This document shows positions 24,286 through 31,522 of a DNA stretch of 64,000 nucleotides, one piece after another. The notes under the pieces are model-generated. The model made no database searches, was not told the DNA's origin, and saw only the letters and a program-made list of their open reading frames with translations. The stretch is from NCBI GenBank assembly GCA_019240215.1, contig JAFAYQ010000036.1, forward strand, positions 62,001 to 126,000. The letters are read 5' to 3'. The position numbers and the translations under genes are program-made. This DNA is from Actinomycetota bacterium (lineage in GTDB: Bacteria > Actinomycetota > Actinomycetes > Streptosporangiales > Streptosporangiaceae). Numbering within the stretch: position 1 is the first letter of the stretch; each line of letters opens with the position of its first letter.

Positions 24286-25503
24286 ATGTTCCACGTTGAC
24301 TCCGAGGTCGGCCGCCTGCGACAGGTGATCCTGCACCGCCCTGGCCTCGAACTGAAGCGGCTGACCCCGGACAACCGGGCCGACCTGCTGTTCGACGACG
24401 TGCTGTGGGTGACCCGGGCGCAGGAGGAGCACGACGCCTTCGCCGGGGCGCTGCGGGACCGCGGCGTGACCGTGCACTACTACAGCGACCTGCTGACCCA
24501 GACCCTCGACCACCCCGAGGCGCGGTCCTGGATCCTGGACCGGGTGTTCGACCCGCGCTGGCAGGGGCCGCTGGCGGTCGCCGCGCTGCGGGCCGCCCTC
24601 GACGGGCTGGACTCGCCCCGGCTGGCCGGGTTCCTGGCCGGCGGGATCACCAAGCGGGAGATCGGCGAGTTCGGCCCGGAGCCCAAGAGCATCGCGTTCC
24701 ACTCACTCGACCCGGACGGCTTCGTGCTGCCGCCGCTGCCGAACCTGCTCTACCAGCGGGACACCTCGGCCTGGATCTACGGCGGGGTGTCGGTCAACGC
24801 CATGCGGCTCAAGGCCCGGATGGGGGAGACCGTCTACGACGAGGCCATCTACCGCTGGCACCCGATGTTCTCCGGCGACGGCTTCGACGTCTGGTACCAC
24901 GGCGCCGACGCCGCCCCGGCCACCATCGAGGGCGGTGACATCCTCGTCATCGGCAACGGCGCGGTACTGGTGGGGATGAGCGAGCGGACCACCCCGCAGG
25001 CGGTCGAGCTGGTGGCCCACCGGCTGTTCGCGACCGGGGCGGCCCGCTGCCTGGTGGCCATCGACATGCCCAAGCAACGGGCCTTCATGCACCTGGACAC
25101 GCTGTTCACGATGGCCGACTACGGCGTGTTCAACAAGTACGCCGGCATGGGCATGCTGCCGTCGTACACGGTCGAGCCGGGCGCGGTCAGCGACGAGCTC
25201 AAGGTCACCGAGCACCCGGCCGAGGACATGCACAAGGCGATCGCGGCCGCCCTCGAACTGCCCGCGATCACCGTGCTGACCGCGAGCCAGGACGTGCACG
25301 CGGCCCAGCGCGAGCAGTGGGACGACGGCTGCAACGTGCTGGCGGTCGAGCCCGGGGTGGTGGTCGCCTACGAGCGCAACGTCACCACCAACACCTACCT
25401 GCGCGACCACGGCATCGAGGTCATCACCGTGCCCGGCGGCGAGCTCGGCCGCGGCCGGGGCGGCCCCCGCTGCATGACCTGCCCCATCGAGCGCGACGCC
25501 TGA
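24286..25503 (+). CDS. arcA: Arginine deiminase
   Basis: This 405-residue enzyme hydrolyses arginine to citrulline and ammonia. Catalytic features: Cys396 in [10 protein letters not shown], the His of [12 protein letters not shown], and acidic residues in [15 protein letters not shown] and [11 protein letters not shown]. The N-terminal [18 protein letters not shown] is the family hallmark. Length is normal. No ornithine transcarbamoylase, carbamate kinase or arginine/ornithine antiporter gene lies in the window, so the classical arc pathway is not completed here. It may serve ammonia release or arginine turnover. Confidence 0.95.
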   Translation: MFHVDSEVGRLRQVILHRPGLELKRLTPDNRADLLFDDVLWVTRAQEEHDAFAGALRDRGVTVHYYSDLLTQTLDHPEARSWILDRVFDPRWQGPLAVAALRAALDGLDSPRLAGFLAGGITKREIGEFGPEPKSIAFHSLDPDGFVLPPLPNLLYQRDTSAWIYGGVSVNAMRLKARMGETVYDEAIYRWHPMFSGDGFDVWYHGADAAPATIEGGDILVIGNGAVLVGMSERTTPQAVELVAHRLFATGAARCLVAIDMPKQRAFMHLDTLFTMADYGVFNKYAGMGMLPSYTVEPGAVSDELKVTEHPAEDMHKAIAAALELPAITVLTASQDVHAAQREQWDDGCNVLAVEPGVVVAYERNVTTNTYLRDHGIEVITVPGGELGRGRGGPRCMTCPIERDA

Positions 25504-25572
25504 TTTATCTACCGTGACCGGTCAGCGCCTCGCCGTACTCCGGTCCCCGCTCCGGTGCCGGTCCCGCTCACC
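25504..25572 (+). repeat. 69-bp intergenic repeat, copy 1
   Basis: This starts immediately after the arcA stop with TTTATCTACCGTGACCGG and ends GCTCACC. A second copy at 61145-61213 has the same length and orientation with 63 of 69 identical bases. It contains the core CCGTACTCCGGTCCCCGCTC, identical in both, and a perfect TGACCGGTCA palindrome in this copy only. Both copies lie between the 3' ends of convergent genes. I do not recognise the element. Confidence 0.85.
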
Positions 25573-25584
25573 GTGCCCGCACGG

Positions 25585-27180
25585 TCAGGGGCAGTGCAGG
25601 TCGGCCAGGTGCCCCGCGAACAGCGGCGGAATCCGCCACCCCGCGCTGGCGGTCTGCCCGTCCGCGCTCAGCTCGATGTCCATCCGGTGCGGCGTCTCCA
25701 GGAAGATGACCTCCAGCCGCCGCCCGCCGCCGTCGGCCCGCCCGCCGCTGGCCGCTACCGGGATCGTCCCGCCGCGCTCGTCGGCCGGGGCCGACACCGC
25801 CCAGGTCCCCAGCCCGGCCGGGAACGTCACCCGGTTTCCCTCCTCGGCCAGCGTCACCTCCCAGCCCCCGCCCCGTTCCGCCACCGCGACCGAGGTCAGC
25901 CGGGTCCCCCGCTCCCCGTCCCCACCAGCCACGCGGTATGCCCTGCCCCCCACAGCCCCAACCGCCCCGTCGTCTCCAGTGGCCCCATCTGCCCCAGCCG
26001 CCCCGCCCTCCCCAGTCGCCCCATCTGCCCCATCCGTTCCAGACACCTCAGTCGCCCCGCCACCCCCAGCCGTCGGCGCCCCATGCGCCCCACCAGCCCC
26101 ACCAGCCCCACGCACCCCGGTGGCCCCAGACTCCCCGCCAGCCCCGCCAGCCCCGCCGGCTGGGCAGGCCGGTAGCGCCAGCCCCGCCAGCCGCGCGCTC
26201 AGCTCCTCCTCCCGCCCCGGGTCCCCGTCCCGGCCGAGCCCGGGCAGCAGGTGCTCCCACACCGCGTCCAGCACCGCCTGCATGTCCCAGGTGGCGGCGG
26301 TGATCGCCACCACCGTGTCCTGCTCCGGCAGCACCACGCAGAACTGCCCGAACGCCCCGTCCCCGCGATACCCGTGCCGCGCCATCCAGAACTGGAAGCC
26401 GTAGCCCTGCCGCCAGTCCGGCCACTCCCGGTCCGGGTTGTCGACCTGCTTGCTGGTGGCCTCGGCCACCCACTCGGCCGGCAGCAGCTGCCGCCCCTCC
26501 CAGCGCCCGCCCTGCAGGTGCAGCAGGCCGAGCTTGGCGACGTCCTCGGTCCGGGCGAACAGCCCGCTGAACCCCTGCTGCCGCCCGGGTGGCCAGGTCT
26601 GCCAGCCGACCGGCCCGATGCCGAGCGGGTCGAACAGCCGCGGCCGCAGGTACTCGGTCAGCGGCATTCCCGCGTTGCGCTGGACGATGCTGGCCAGCGT
26701 GTAGGTGCAGGGCTGGTTGTAGGCGAACAGCGTGCCCGGCTCCTGATCGGGCGGGATCAGCAGGAACCCGCGCACCGGCTCCTGCCGGTCCCGGGCCAGC
26801 GCCTCGCCGGCCAGGTCCCGGTCGTGGCCGCTGGCCATCGCGGCCACGTGGCGCACGAGGATGGCCCGGCTGCCCGGATCGGTGATGTCGGCGTCGAATT
26901 CCGGAAAATGCTTGACCACCGGATCATCCAGGCCCAGCAGGCCTTCGGCCTGTGCGAAGCCGGCCGCGGCCGAGGTGAAGCTCTTGCTCAGCGAGTACAG
27001 CAGGTGCCGCCCGGTCGCCGAGTACGGCGCCCACCAGCCCTCGGCCACCACCTGCCCGTGCCGCACCACCATCAGGCTGTGCATCTCGAGGCCGGGCCGG
27101 GCCTCGACCGCGTCGAGGAACGCGAGGACGGCGGCCGGGTCGGTCTGCTGGGCGGCGGGCGTACTGCGGGGCAGGGTCAT
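25585..27180 (-). CDS. Serine hydrolase (class C beta-lactamase / esterase fold) with Gly/Ala repeat linker
   Basis: This 531-residue protein has residues 1-340 forming a beta-lactamase-like serine hydrolase: LLYSLSKSFTS carries the SxxK catalytic pair (Ser68/Lys71), YNQPCTYTL matches the YxN-type motif, and GAFGQFCVVLPEQDTVV the C-terminal strand. A low-complexity Gly/Ala/Asp/Thr linker (about 345-410) follows, encoded by degenerate CCCCATCTGCCCCA-type repeats. A beta-rich domain of ~120 residues ends the protein. There is no signal peptide, so it is cytosolic. TAGGCT lies six bases before the ATG, suggesting a leaderless mRNA. Substrate unknown. Confidence 0.82.
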   Translation of the reverse strand: MTLPRSTPAAQQTDPAAVLAFLDAVEARPGLEMHSLMVVRHGQVVAEGWWAPYSATGRHLLYSLSKSFTSAAAGFAQAEGLLGLDDPVVKHFPEFDADITDPGSRAILVRHVAAMASGHDRDLAGEALARDRQEPVRGFLLIPPDQEPGTLFAYNQPCTYTLASIVQRNAGMPLTEYLRPRLFDPLGIGPVGWQTWPPGRQQGFSGLFARTEDVAKLGLLHLQGGRWEGRQLLPAEWVAEATSKQVDNPDREWPDWRQGYGFQFWMARHGYRGDGAFGQFCVVLPEQDTVVAITAATWDMQAVLDAVWEHLLPGLGRDGDPGREEELSARLAGLALPACPAGGAGGAGGESGATGVRGAGGAGGAHGAPTAGGGGATEVSGTDGADGATGEGGAAGADGATGDDGAVGAVGGRAYRVAGGDGERGTRLTSVAVAERGGGWEVTLAEEGNRVTFPAGLGTWAVSAPADERGGTIPVAASGGRADGGGRRLEVIFLETPHRMDIELSADGQTASAGWRIPPLFAGHLADLHCP

Positions 27181-27268
27181 GCCCCGAGCCTAAGCCGCGC
27201 CGGCGCCGGGTTAAGAGAACGGTTAATCCACGGTCGCCAGCCGGCCGCCGCCGGCCTACAGTCGAACC

Positions 27269-27523
27269 ATGGAACAGCCAGAAGGTCTGGAAGTGCTGCG
27301 CACGGTCTGGTCCGCCCAGGGCCAGGGTGACGGCGATCTGGACGAGGCGTTCGGGCACCACGGGCACGGCAAGTCCTGCAAGAACATGCGCAACGTCGGG
27401 TTCGACGGCGACGACGAGGACCTGCGGGCGGCCTGGCGCGGCCGGCTGGAGCGCGAGGGCAAGCTCGCCCGCACCGGCACCGTCGCCGACCTGGTGTTCG
27501 GCCAGCAGCAGGACGCGCACTGA
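27269..27523 (+). CDS. Small hypothetical protein ahead of the coxD-like ATPase
   Basis: This 84-residue acidic protein has a His/Asp/Gly-rich middle (GDLDEAFGHHGHGKSCKNMRNVGFDGDDEDL) that could bind metal, and a helical C-terminus. TACAGT lies six bases before its ATG, so it is probably the first, leaderless gene of the transcript continuing into the AAA+ gene four bases later. I do not recognise the family. The position suggests a part in CO dehydrogenase maturation, which is inference. Confidence 0.65.
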   Translation: MEQPEGLEVLRTVWSAQGQGDGDLDEAFGHHGHGKSCKNMRNVGFDGDDEDLRAAWRGRLEREGKLARTGTVADLVFGQQQDAH

Positions 27524-27527
27524 CCTC

Positions 27528-28418
27528 GTGGACCTGCCCGCCAACGAGCTGCCCGCCAGTGTCGCCGAGCTGACCGGCACCCTCCGCGACGGCGGCTACC
27601 TGGCCGACCGGGGGCTGGCCACCACCTTGTTCGTGGCGCTGTCGCTGCAACGGCCGGTGCTGCTGGAGGGCGAGGTCGGGGTCGGTAAAACCGAGGCCGC
27701 CAAGGTGCTGGCGTCGGTGTTCGGCCGCCGTCTGATCCGCCTGCAGTGCTACGAGGGCATCGACACCAGTCAGGCCCTTTATGAATGGGATTACACCCGG
27801 CAGATGCTGCACATCCGGGCCCTGTCGCAGCGCCAGCAGGCCGACGACGACGCGGTCGACCAGCTGTTCGGCCCGAAGTTCCTGCTCGAGCGGCCGCTGC
27901 TGGCGGCGGTCCGGGCCGGCGACCAGGCGGTCCTGCTGATCGACGAGATCGACCGGGCCGACGACGAGTTCGAGGCGTTCCTGCTCGAGGTGCTGTCGGA
28001 CTTCCAGGTCACGATCCCCGAGGTCGGCACCGTCCGGGCGCCGCGCCCGCCGCTGGTCGTGCTCACCTCCAACCGGACCCGGGAGCTGCACGACGCGCTC
28101 AAGCGGCGCTGCCTCTACCACTGGATCGGCTACCCGTCGCCCGCGCGCGAGCTGGAGATCGTGGCGGTGCGGGCGCCGCAGGTGGGGGAGACGCTGGCCC
28201 GTAAGGTGGTCGCGGCCGTGCACCGGCTGCGGGAGCTCGACCTGGCCAAGCCGCCGGGGGTCGCCGAGACCATCGACTGGGCCCGCACCCTGGAGTTCCT
28301 GGGCGAGACCGACCTGGATGAGGACACTGCCACCGTCACCCTGGGCGCGGTGATCAAGGAACGCGACGACCTCGACTTCGTGCGCGAGAACCTCACCGAG
28401 ATCACCTCCGGTGCCTGA
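27528..28418 (+). CDS. coxD: MoxR-type AAA+ ATPase, CoxD-like
   Basis: This 296-residue MoxR-family ATPase has Walker A GEVGVGKTEAAKV (about 48-60), Walker B VLLIDEIDRADDEFEAFLLE, sensor 1 VVLTSNRTRELHDALKRRC and the pore-region FGRRLIRLQCYEGID. CoxD-type AAA+ proteins, with the VWA protein CoxE, are needed to sulfurate/activate the Mo-Cu site of aerobic CO dehydrogenase. The GTG start is four bases after the preceding gene; the stop overlaps coxE by eight bases. The symbol rests on the pairing with a VWA partner and the nearby coxMSL. Confidence 0.85.
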   Translation: MDLPANELPASVAELTGTLRDGGYLADRGLATTLFVALSLQRPVLLEGEVGVGKTEAAKVLASVFGRRLIRLQCYEGIDTSQALYEWDYTRQMLHIRALSQRQQADDDAVDQLFGPKFLLERPLLAAVRAGDQAVLLIDEIDRADDEFEAFLLEVLSDFQVTIPEVGTVRAPRPPLVVLTSNRTRELHDALKRRCLYHWIGYPSPARELEIVAVRAPQVGETLARKVVAAVHRLRELDLAKPPGVAETIDWARTLEFLGETDLDEDTATVTLGAVIKERDDLDFVRENLTEITSGA

Positions 28419-29532
28419 GGCCGCCTTTACGCCAGTGCTCGCAGGCTTCACCCAGGCGCTACGAGACGAAGGCCTGGCGGTCGGCACCGGTGACCTGCTC
28501 ACCTACTGCGCGGCCGCCGCCCGGCTCGACCCCACCGACCTGACCGACCTGTACTGGGCCGGGTCCGCCACCCTGGTCACCAAAAAGGAGGACCGCGAGG
28601 TCTACGACCGGGTGTTCCGCCGCTACTTCCTCGCACGTCCTGACCCCGTCCGCGAACTGCTCCAGCTCAGCACCCAGGCCGGTGCCCAGGTCGACGGGGC
28701 CGTGCTCGACGTGCCGGCCACCGATCCAGCGGACGGCCCCGGGGACGAGGAGGAGGCCAGGCTCGGCCTGATGGCGGCCGACGCCGAGGCGCTCCGGCGC
28801 AAGGCGTTCGGCGCCTGCACCCCCGAGGAGCTGGCCGCGCTGCGGCGGATCATGCGGCGGATGCGGCTGACCCCGCCCCGGCGGCGCACCCGGCGGACGG
28901 CCGCCGCCCGCGCCGGCCGCGTCCCCGACCTGCGGCGTACCGTCCGGGCGGCCATGCGGATGGACGACGACACGCTGCGCTGGCGGCAGCGCAAGGTCAA
29001 GCTGCGCCCGCTGATCCTGATCCTCGACGTGTCCGGGTCGATGGCCGACTACTCGCGCAGCCTGCTGCAGTTCGCCCATTCGGCCCGCCGGGCCAGCGGC
29101 CGGGTCGAGGTGTTCTGCTTCGGTACCCGGCTGACCCGGATCACCCGGCCGCTCGGCCGCCGCCGCCCCGACCAGGCGCTGGAAGAGGCGGGCCGGGCGG
29201 TGCTCGACTGGGAGGGCGGGACCCGGATCGGCGCCTCGCTGGACGAGTTCGTCCGGGTCTGGGGACGGCGCGGGCTGGCCCGCGGCGGGGTGGTGGTGGT
29301 CTGCTCGGACGGGCTCGACCGGGGCGACCCCGAGCTGCTGTCGACCGCGATCCAGCGGCTCGCCCGCCAGTGCCACAAGCTGGTCTGGCTCAACCCGCAC
29401 AAACGCGACAACCCCGGCTTCCAGCCCAGCACCCTGGGCATGATGGTGGTGGCCCCGCACGTGGACCTGCTGCTGTCCGGGCACGACCTGCGCAGCCTGG
29501 AAGAGCTGGCCACGCTGCTGCCGGCCCTTTAA
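28411..29532 (+). CDS. coxE: VWA-domain protein, CoxE-like
   Basis: This 373-residue protein has a helical N-terminal half and a C-terminal von Willebrand A domain beginning LRPLILILDVSGSMADYSRSLL; DVSGSMADYS is an intact MIDAS (DxSxS). The Thr ligand lies in WEGGTRIGASL and the later Asp in VVVCSDGLDRGD. An Arg-rich block (RRTRRTAAARAGR) separates the halves. It overlaps the AAA+ gene, the usual MoxR-VWA chaperone pair. In CO oxidisers this pair matures the Mo/Cu centre. Confidence 0.87.
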   Translation: MPEAAFTPVLAGFTQALRDEGLAVGTGDLLTYCAAAARLDPTDLTDLYWAGSATLVTKKEDREVYDRVFRRYFLARPDPVRELLQLSTQAGAQVDGAVLDVPATDPADGPGDEEEARLGLMAADAEALRRKAFGACTPEELAALRRIMRRMRLTPPRRRTRRTAAARAGRVPDLRRTVRAAMRMDDDTLRWRQRKVKLRPLILILDVSGSMADYSRSLLQFAHSARRASGRVEVFCFGTRLTRITRPLGRRRPDQALEEAGRAVLDWEGGTRIGASLDEFVRVWGRRGLARGGVVVVCSDGLDRGDPELLSTAIQRLARQCHKLVWLNPHKRDNPGFQPSTLGMMVVAPHVDLLLSGHDLRSLEELATLLPAL

Positions 29533-29544
29533 AGGGGAGTGGAC

Positions 29545-29823
29545 ATGAAGTGGAGTGTCAGCCTGCAGGCCGAGGGTGACCGGGTGCTGACCCAGGCCGA
29601 GATCGTCGAGCTGGCCGACGCGGTCGCGCCCAGCTCCGGCATCGCGTCCGGTATCGGCTCCACCCGCTACGGGGCCCAGCTGCTGGTCGAGGCGGCCAGC
29701 CGCGACGAGGCGATCGAGAAGGGCCGGGCCGAGTTCGCCCGCGCGGTCCGTAAGGCCGGGCTGCCCGCCTACCCGGTGGTCGAGGCCGACGCGATCAGCG
29801 AAGCAGAGGACGACGCCCGATGA
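29545..29823 (+). CDS. Small conserved-looking protein downstream of coxE
   Basis: This 92-residue acidic protein has a beta-alpha pattern (MKWSVSLQAEGDRVLTQAEIVELADAVAP...STRYGAQLLVEAASRDEAIEKGRAEFARAVRKAG) resembling a ferredoxin-like fold. There are no cysteines or membrane spans. A clean AGGGGAG (29533-29539) lies five bases before the ATG. It sits between coxE and the GIY-YIG-like gene in one transcription unit. Function unknown. Confidence 0.65.
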   Translation: MKWSVSLQAEGDRVLTQAEIVELADAVAPSSGIASGIGSTRYGAQLLVEAASRDEAIEKGRAEFARAVRKAGLPAYPVVEADAISEAEDDAR

Positions 29824-29833
29824 GGCCAGCACT

Positions 29834-30235
29834 GTGATCAGGCTCGGCTCGCTGGCCGGGTACCCGTTCGAGGGCCCGCGGGTGCTGGCGGGCTGGACCC
29901 CGCCCGCGACCGCCGCCGTGTTCGTGATCCTCTACAAGCCCGACCCCGAGCACAAGCCCGAACGCTACGCGGTCACCTACGTCGGCCACAGCGACGACCT
30001 GTCGGCCGAGCGGTTCCCGTTCCGGCACCCGCGGGCGGCCTGCTGGGTCAAGCGGGCCGGCTCACGCTGGAAGGTCTACGTCGCCAGCTACGAGGTGCCG
30101 GGCGGCGGCCGCGCCCACCGGGAGCAGATCGCCCGCGAGCTGATCGCGGTCTACCGGCCGCGCTGCAACGACCAGCAGTACGACCAGGCCTGGGAAGAGC
30201 ACTGGATCGGCGCCGACCGCACCGACCCGGCCTGA
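29834..30235 (+). CDS. Divergent GIY-YIG-fold protein in the cox region
   Basis: This 133-residue protein with a VFVILYK strand, then YAVTYVGHSDDLSAERF, fits a degenerate GIY-YIG core (GIY as VFV, YIG as YVG). HREQIARELIAVYRPRCN matches the family's catalytic Glu helix and terminal Asn. An Arg/His pair follows the first motifs. Such domains are usually endonucleases, which is unexpected beside coxDE; loss of some residues may mean a binding role. GTG start, ten bases after the previous gene. Confidence 0.55.
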   Translation: MIRLGSLAGYPFEGPRVLAGWTPPATAAVFVILYKPDPEHKPERYAVTYVGHSDDLSAERFPFRHPRAACWVKRAGSRWKVYVASYEVPGGGRAHREQIARELIAVYRPRCNDQQYDQAWEEHWIGADRTDPA

Positions 30236-30239
30236 GCCC

Positions 30240-30440
30240 CGCGCCTGCGCCCGCGCCCCAGTCGCCTCATCGGCCCCAGCAGCCCCATCGGCCTCATTCG
30301 CCCCATCGGCCCCATTGGCCCCATTGGCCTCATTCGCCCCATCGGCCACAGCGGCCTCATCGGTCCCATCAGTCCCAGCAGCCCCATCGGTCCAATCAGT
30401 CCCAGCCGCCACAGCCACTCTGATCGCACCCGCCCCACTA
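30240..30440. repeat. Degenerate GCCCCAT-type simple repeat, non-coding
   Basis: About 200 bases consist of imperfect 9-12-base units such as CCCCATCGGCC and CCCCATTGGCC. Both strands are open in one frame and would encode Ala/Ser/Pro or Gly/Ala/Asp strings, but there is no start signal or codon-bias evidence for a gene. The pattern is very like the repeat inside the serine hydrolase gene near 25945-26150. Confidence 0.6.
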
Positions 30441-30493
30441 CGCCCCCAACCCCCGCCTCCCACTGAAGTCACAGCGCTCCGTGTGCACTTCCG

Positions 30494-30540
30494 ATTAAGG
30501 AAGGCTTTTGGGCAGCATCTGTACAAAAGTCTTCCCTAAT
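30494..30540. repeat. 47-nt palindromic repeat, copy 1 (17-bp stem, 13-nt loop)
   Basis: The left arm is ATTAAGGAAGGCTTTTG, the loop GGCAGCATCTGTA, and the right arm CAAAAGTCTTCCCTAAT. Sixteen of 17 positions pair, one of them G-U. A second copy with nearly the same arms and loop is at 61474-61520. The A/T-rich composition contrasts with the surroundings. Both copies lie between convergent genes, so a bidirectional terminator is one explanation and a dispersed REP-like element another. Confidence 0.85.
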
Positions 30541-30635
30541 ACCCCGACCAAGCCCCACGAGTACCCCGACCAAGCCCCACGAGTCACACCGGCCCCAGCT
30601 GGCTGGAGGCACCCGACCGCTCGGCTGGGCCAGAC

Positions 30636-31502
30636 CTAGGGATTCGCGACCGAGAACGTGTCGCAGGCCGACGGCTGACCCTTGTCGTAGCCGGTCTGCA
30701 GCCACTTCTGGCGCTGGGCCGACGAGCCGTGCGTCCATTTCTCCGGCTGAACCGACCCGGTTGCCTGCTTCTGCAGGAAGTCGTCGCCGACCGCCGCGGC
30801 CGCTGTCAGCGCCTCGTCCAGGTCGCCCGGCTCGAGCAGGTCGCGGGTGTAGGCCGAGTGCGCCCAGACGCCCGCGTAGCAGTCAGCCTGCAGCTCGGTC
30901 CGGACCGACAGCGAGTTGGCCTGGGCCGGGTGCTGCTGGCTGAGCTGCTGCACCTGGCTGGTCACCCCGGTCAGCAGCTGGATGTGGTGGCCGAGCTCGT
31001 GGGCGACCACGAACGCCTGCGAGAAGTCGCCCTTGACCCCGTACTTCTGCTCCATGTCCTGGAAGAACTTCAGGTCCAGGTAGACCGTCTGGTCAGCCGG
31101 GCAGTAGAACGGCCCGACCTCGGAGGTCTCGTTCCCGCAGCCGGTCTGCACGGCCGAGCTGAAGATCACCAGCCGGGCCTTGTGGTACTGCTGGCCGGCC
31201 TTGGTGAAGATCGACTGCCACTCCTCCTGGGCGTCGGTGAACACCGCGGCGATGAACTTCTGCTCGGCGGTGGCGGTCGACGGCGCGGGCAGGGCCGGGC
31301 TGGCGGTGGCCGACGGGAACGCCGGCAGCGAATTGGCCCCGCTGTCCGAGACCGCCGTGCTGGTGGCCGACGGGGACGCCGACGCCGGAGCCGACGCCGA
31401 AGCCGACGAGGAAGCGCTCGGAGACCCGCCCGACGACGAGCAGCCGGCCACCACCCCCAGGGCCAGCAGCATGATCGGGGCCAGGCGCAGGCGTCGAAGC
31501 AT
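30636..31502 (-). CDS. Neutral zinc metallopeptidase lipoprotein (YpfJ/KPN_02809 family)
   Basis: This 288-residue exported protein has a signal peptide MLRRLRLAPIMLLALGVVAGC with a lipobox ending at Cys21. A ~55-residue Ser/Ala/Pro linker follows, then the peptidase domain. Zinc motif: VVAHELGHHIQ, with the third ligand region RTELQADCYAGVWAHS. The end KWLQTGYDKGQPSACDTFS is typical of the family. It should be anchored outside the membrane; the substrate is unknown. It lies on the minus strand downstream of the Na+/H+ antiporter, with a 20-base gap. Confidence 0.87.
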   Translation of the reverse strand: MLRRLRLAPIMLLALGVVAGCSSSGGSPSASSSASASAPASASPSATSTAVSDSGANSLPAFPSATASPALPAPSTATAEQKFIAAVFTDAQEEWQSIFTKAGQQYHKARLVIFSSAVQTGCGNETSEVGPFYCPADQTVYLDLKFFQDMEQKYGVKGDFSQAFVVAHELGHHIQLLTGVTSQVQQLSQQHPAQANSLSVRTELQADCYAGVWAHSAYTRDLLEPGDLDEALTAAAAVGDDFLQKQATGSVQPEKWTHGSSAQRQKWLQTGYDKGQPSACDTFSVANP

Positions 31503-31522
31503 GATCCAAGCTTACGGTCGGG

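Noticed and set aside
30494-30540. Interpretation of the hairpin as an ordinary rho-independent terminator
   Set aside because: Not excluded, but it is 259 bases from the upstream stop, has no U-tract, and its loop sequence is conserved in the second copy, so I report it as a repeat.
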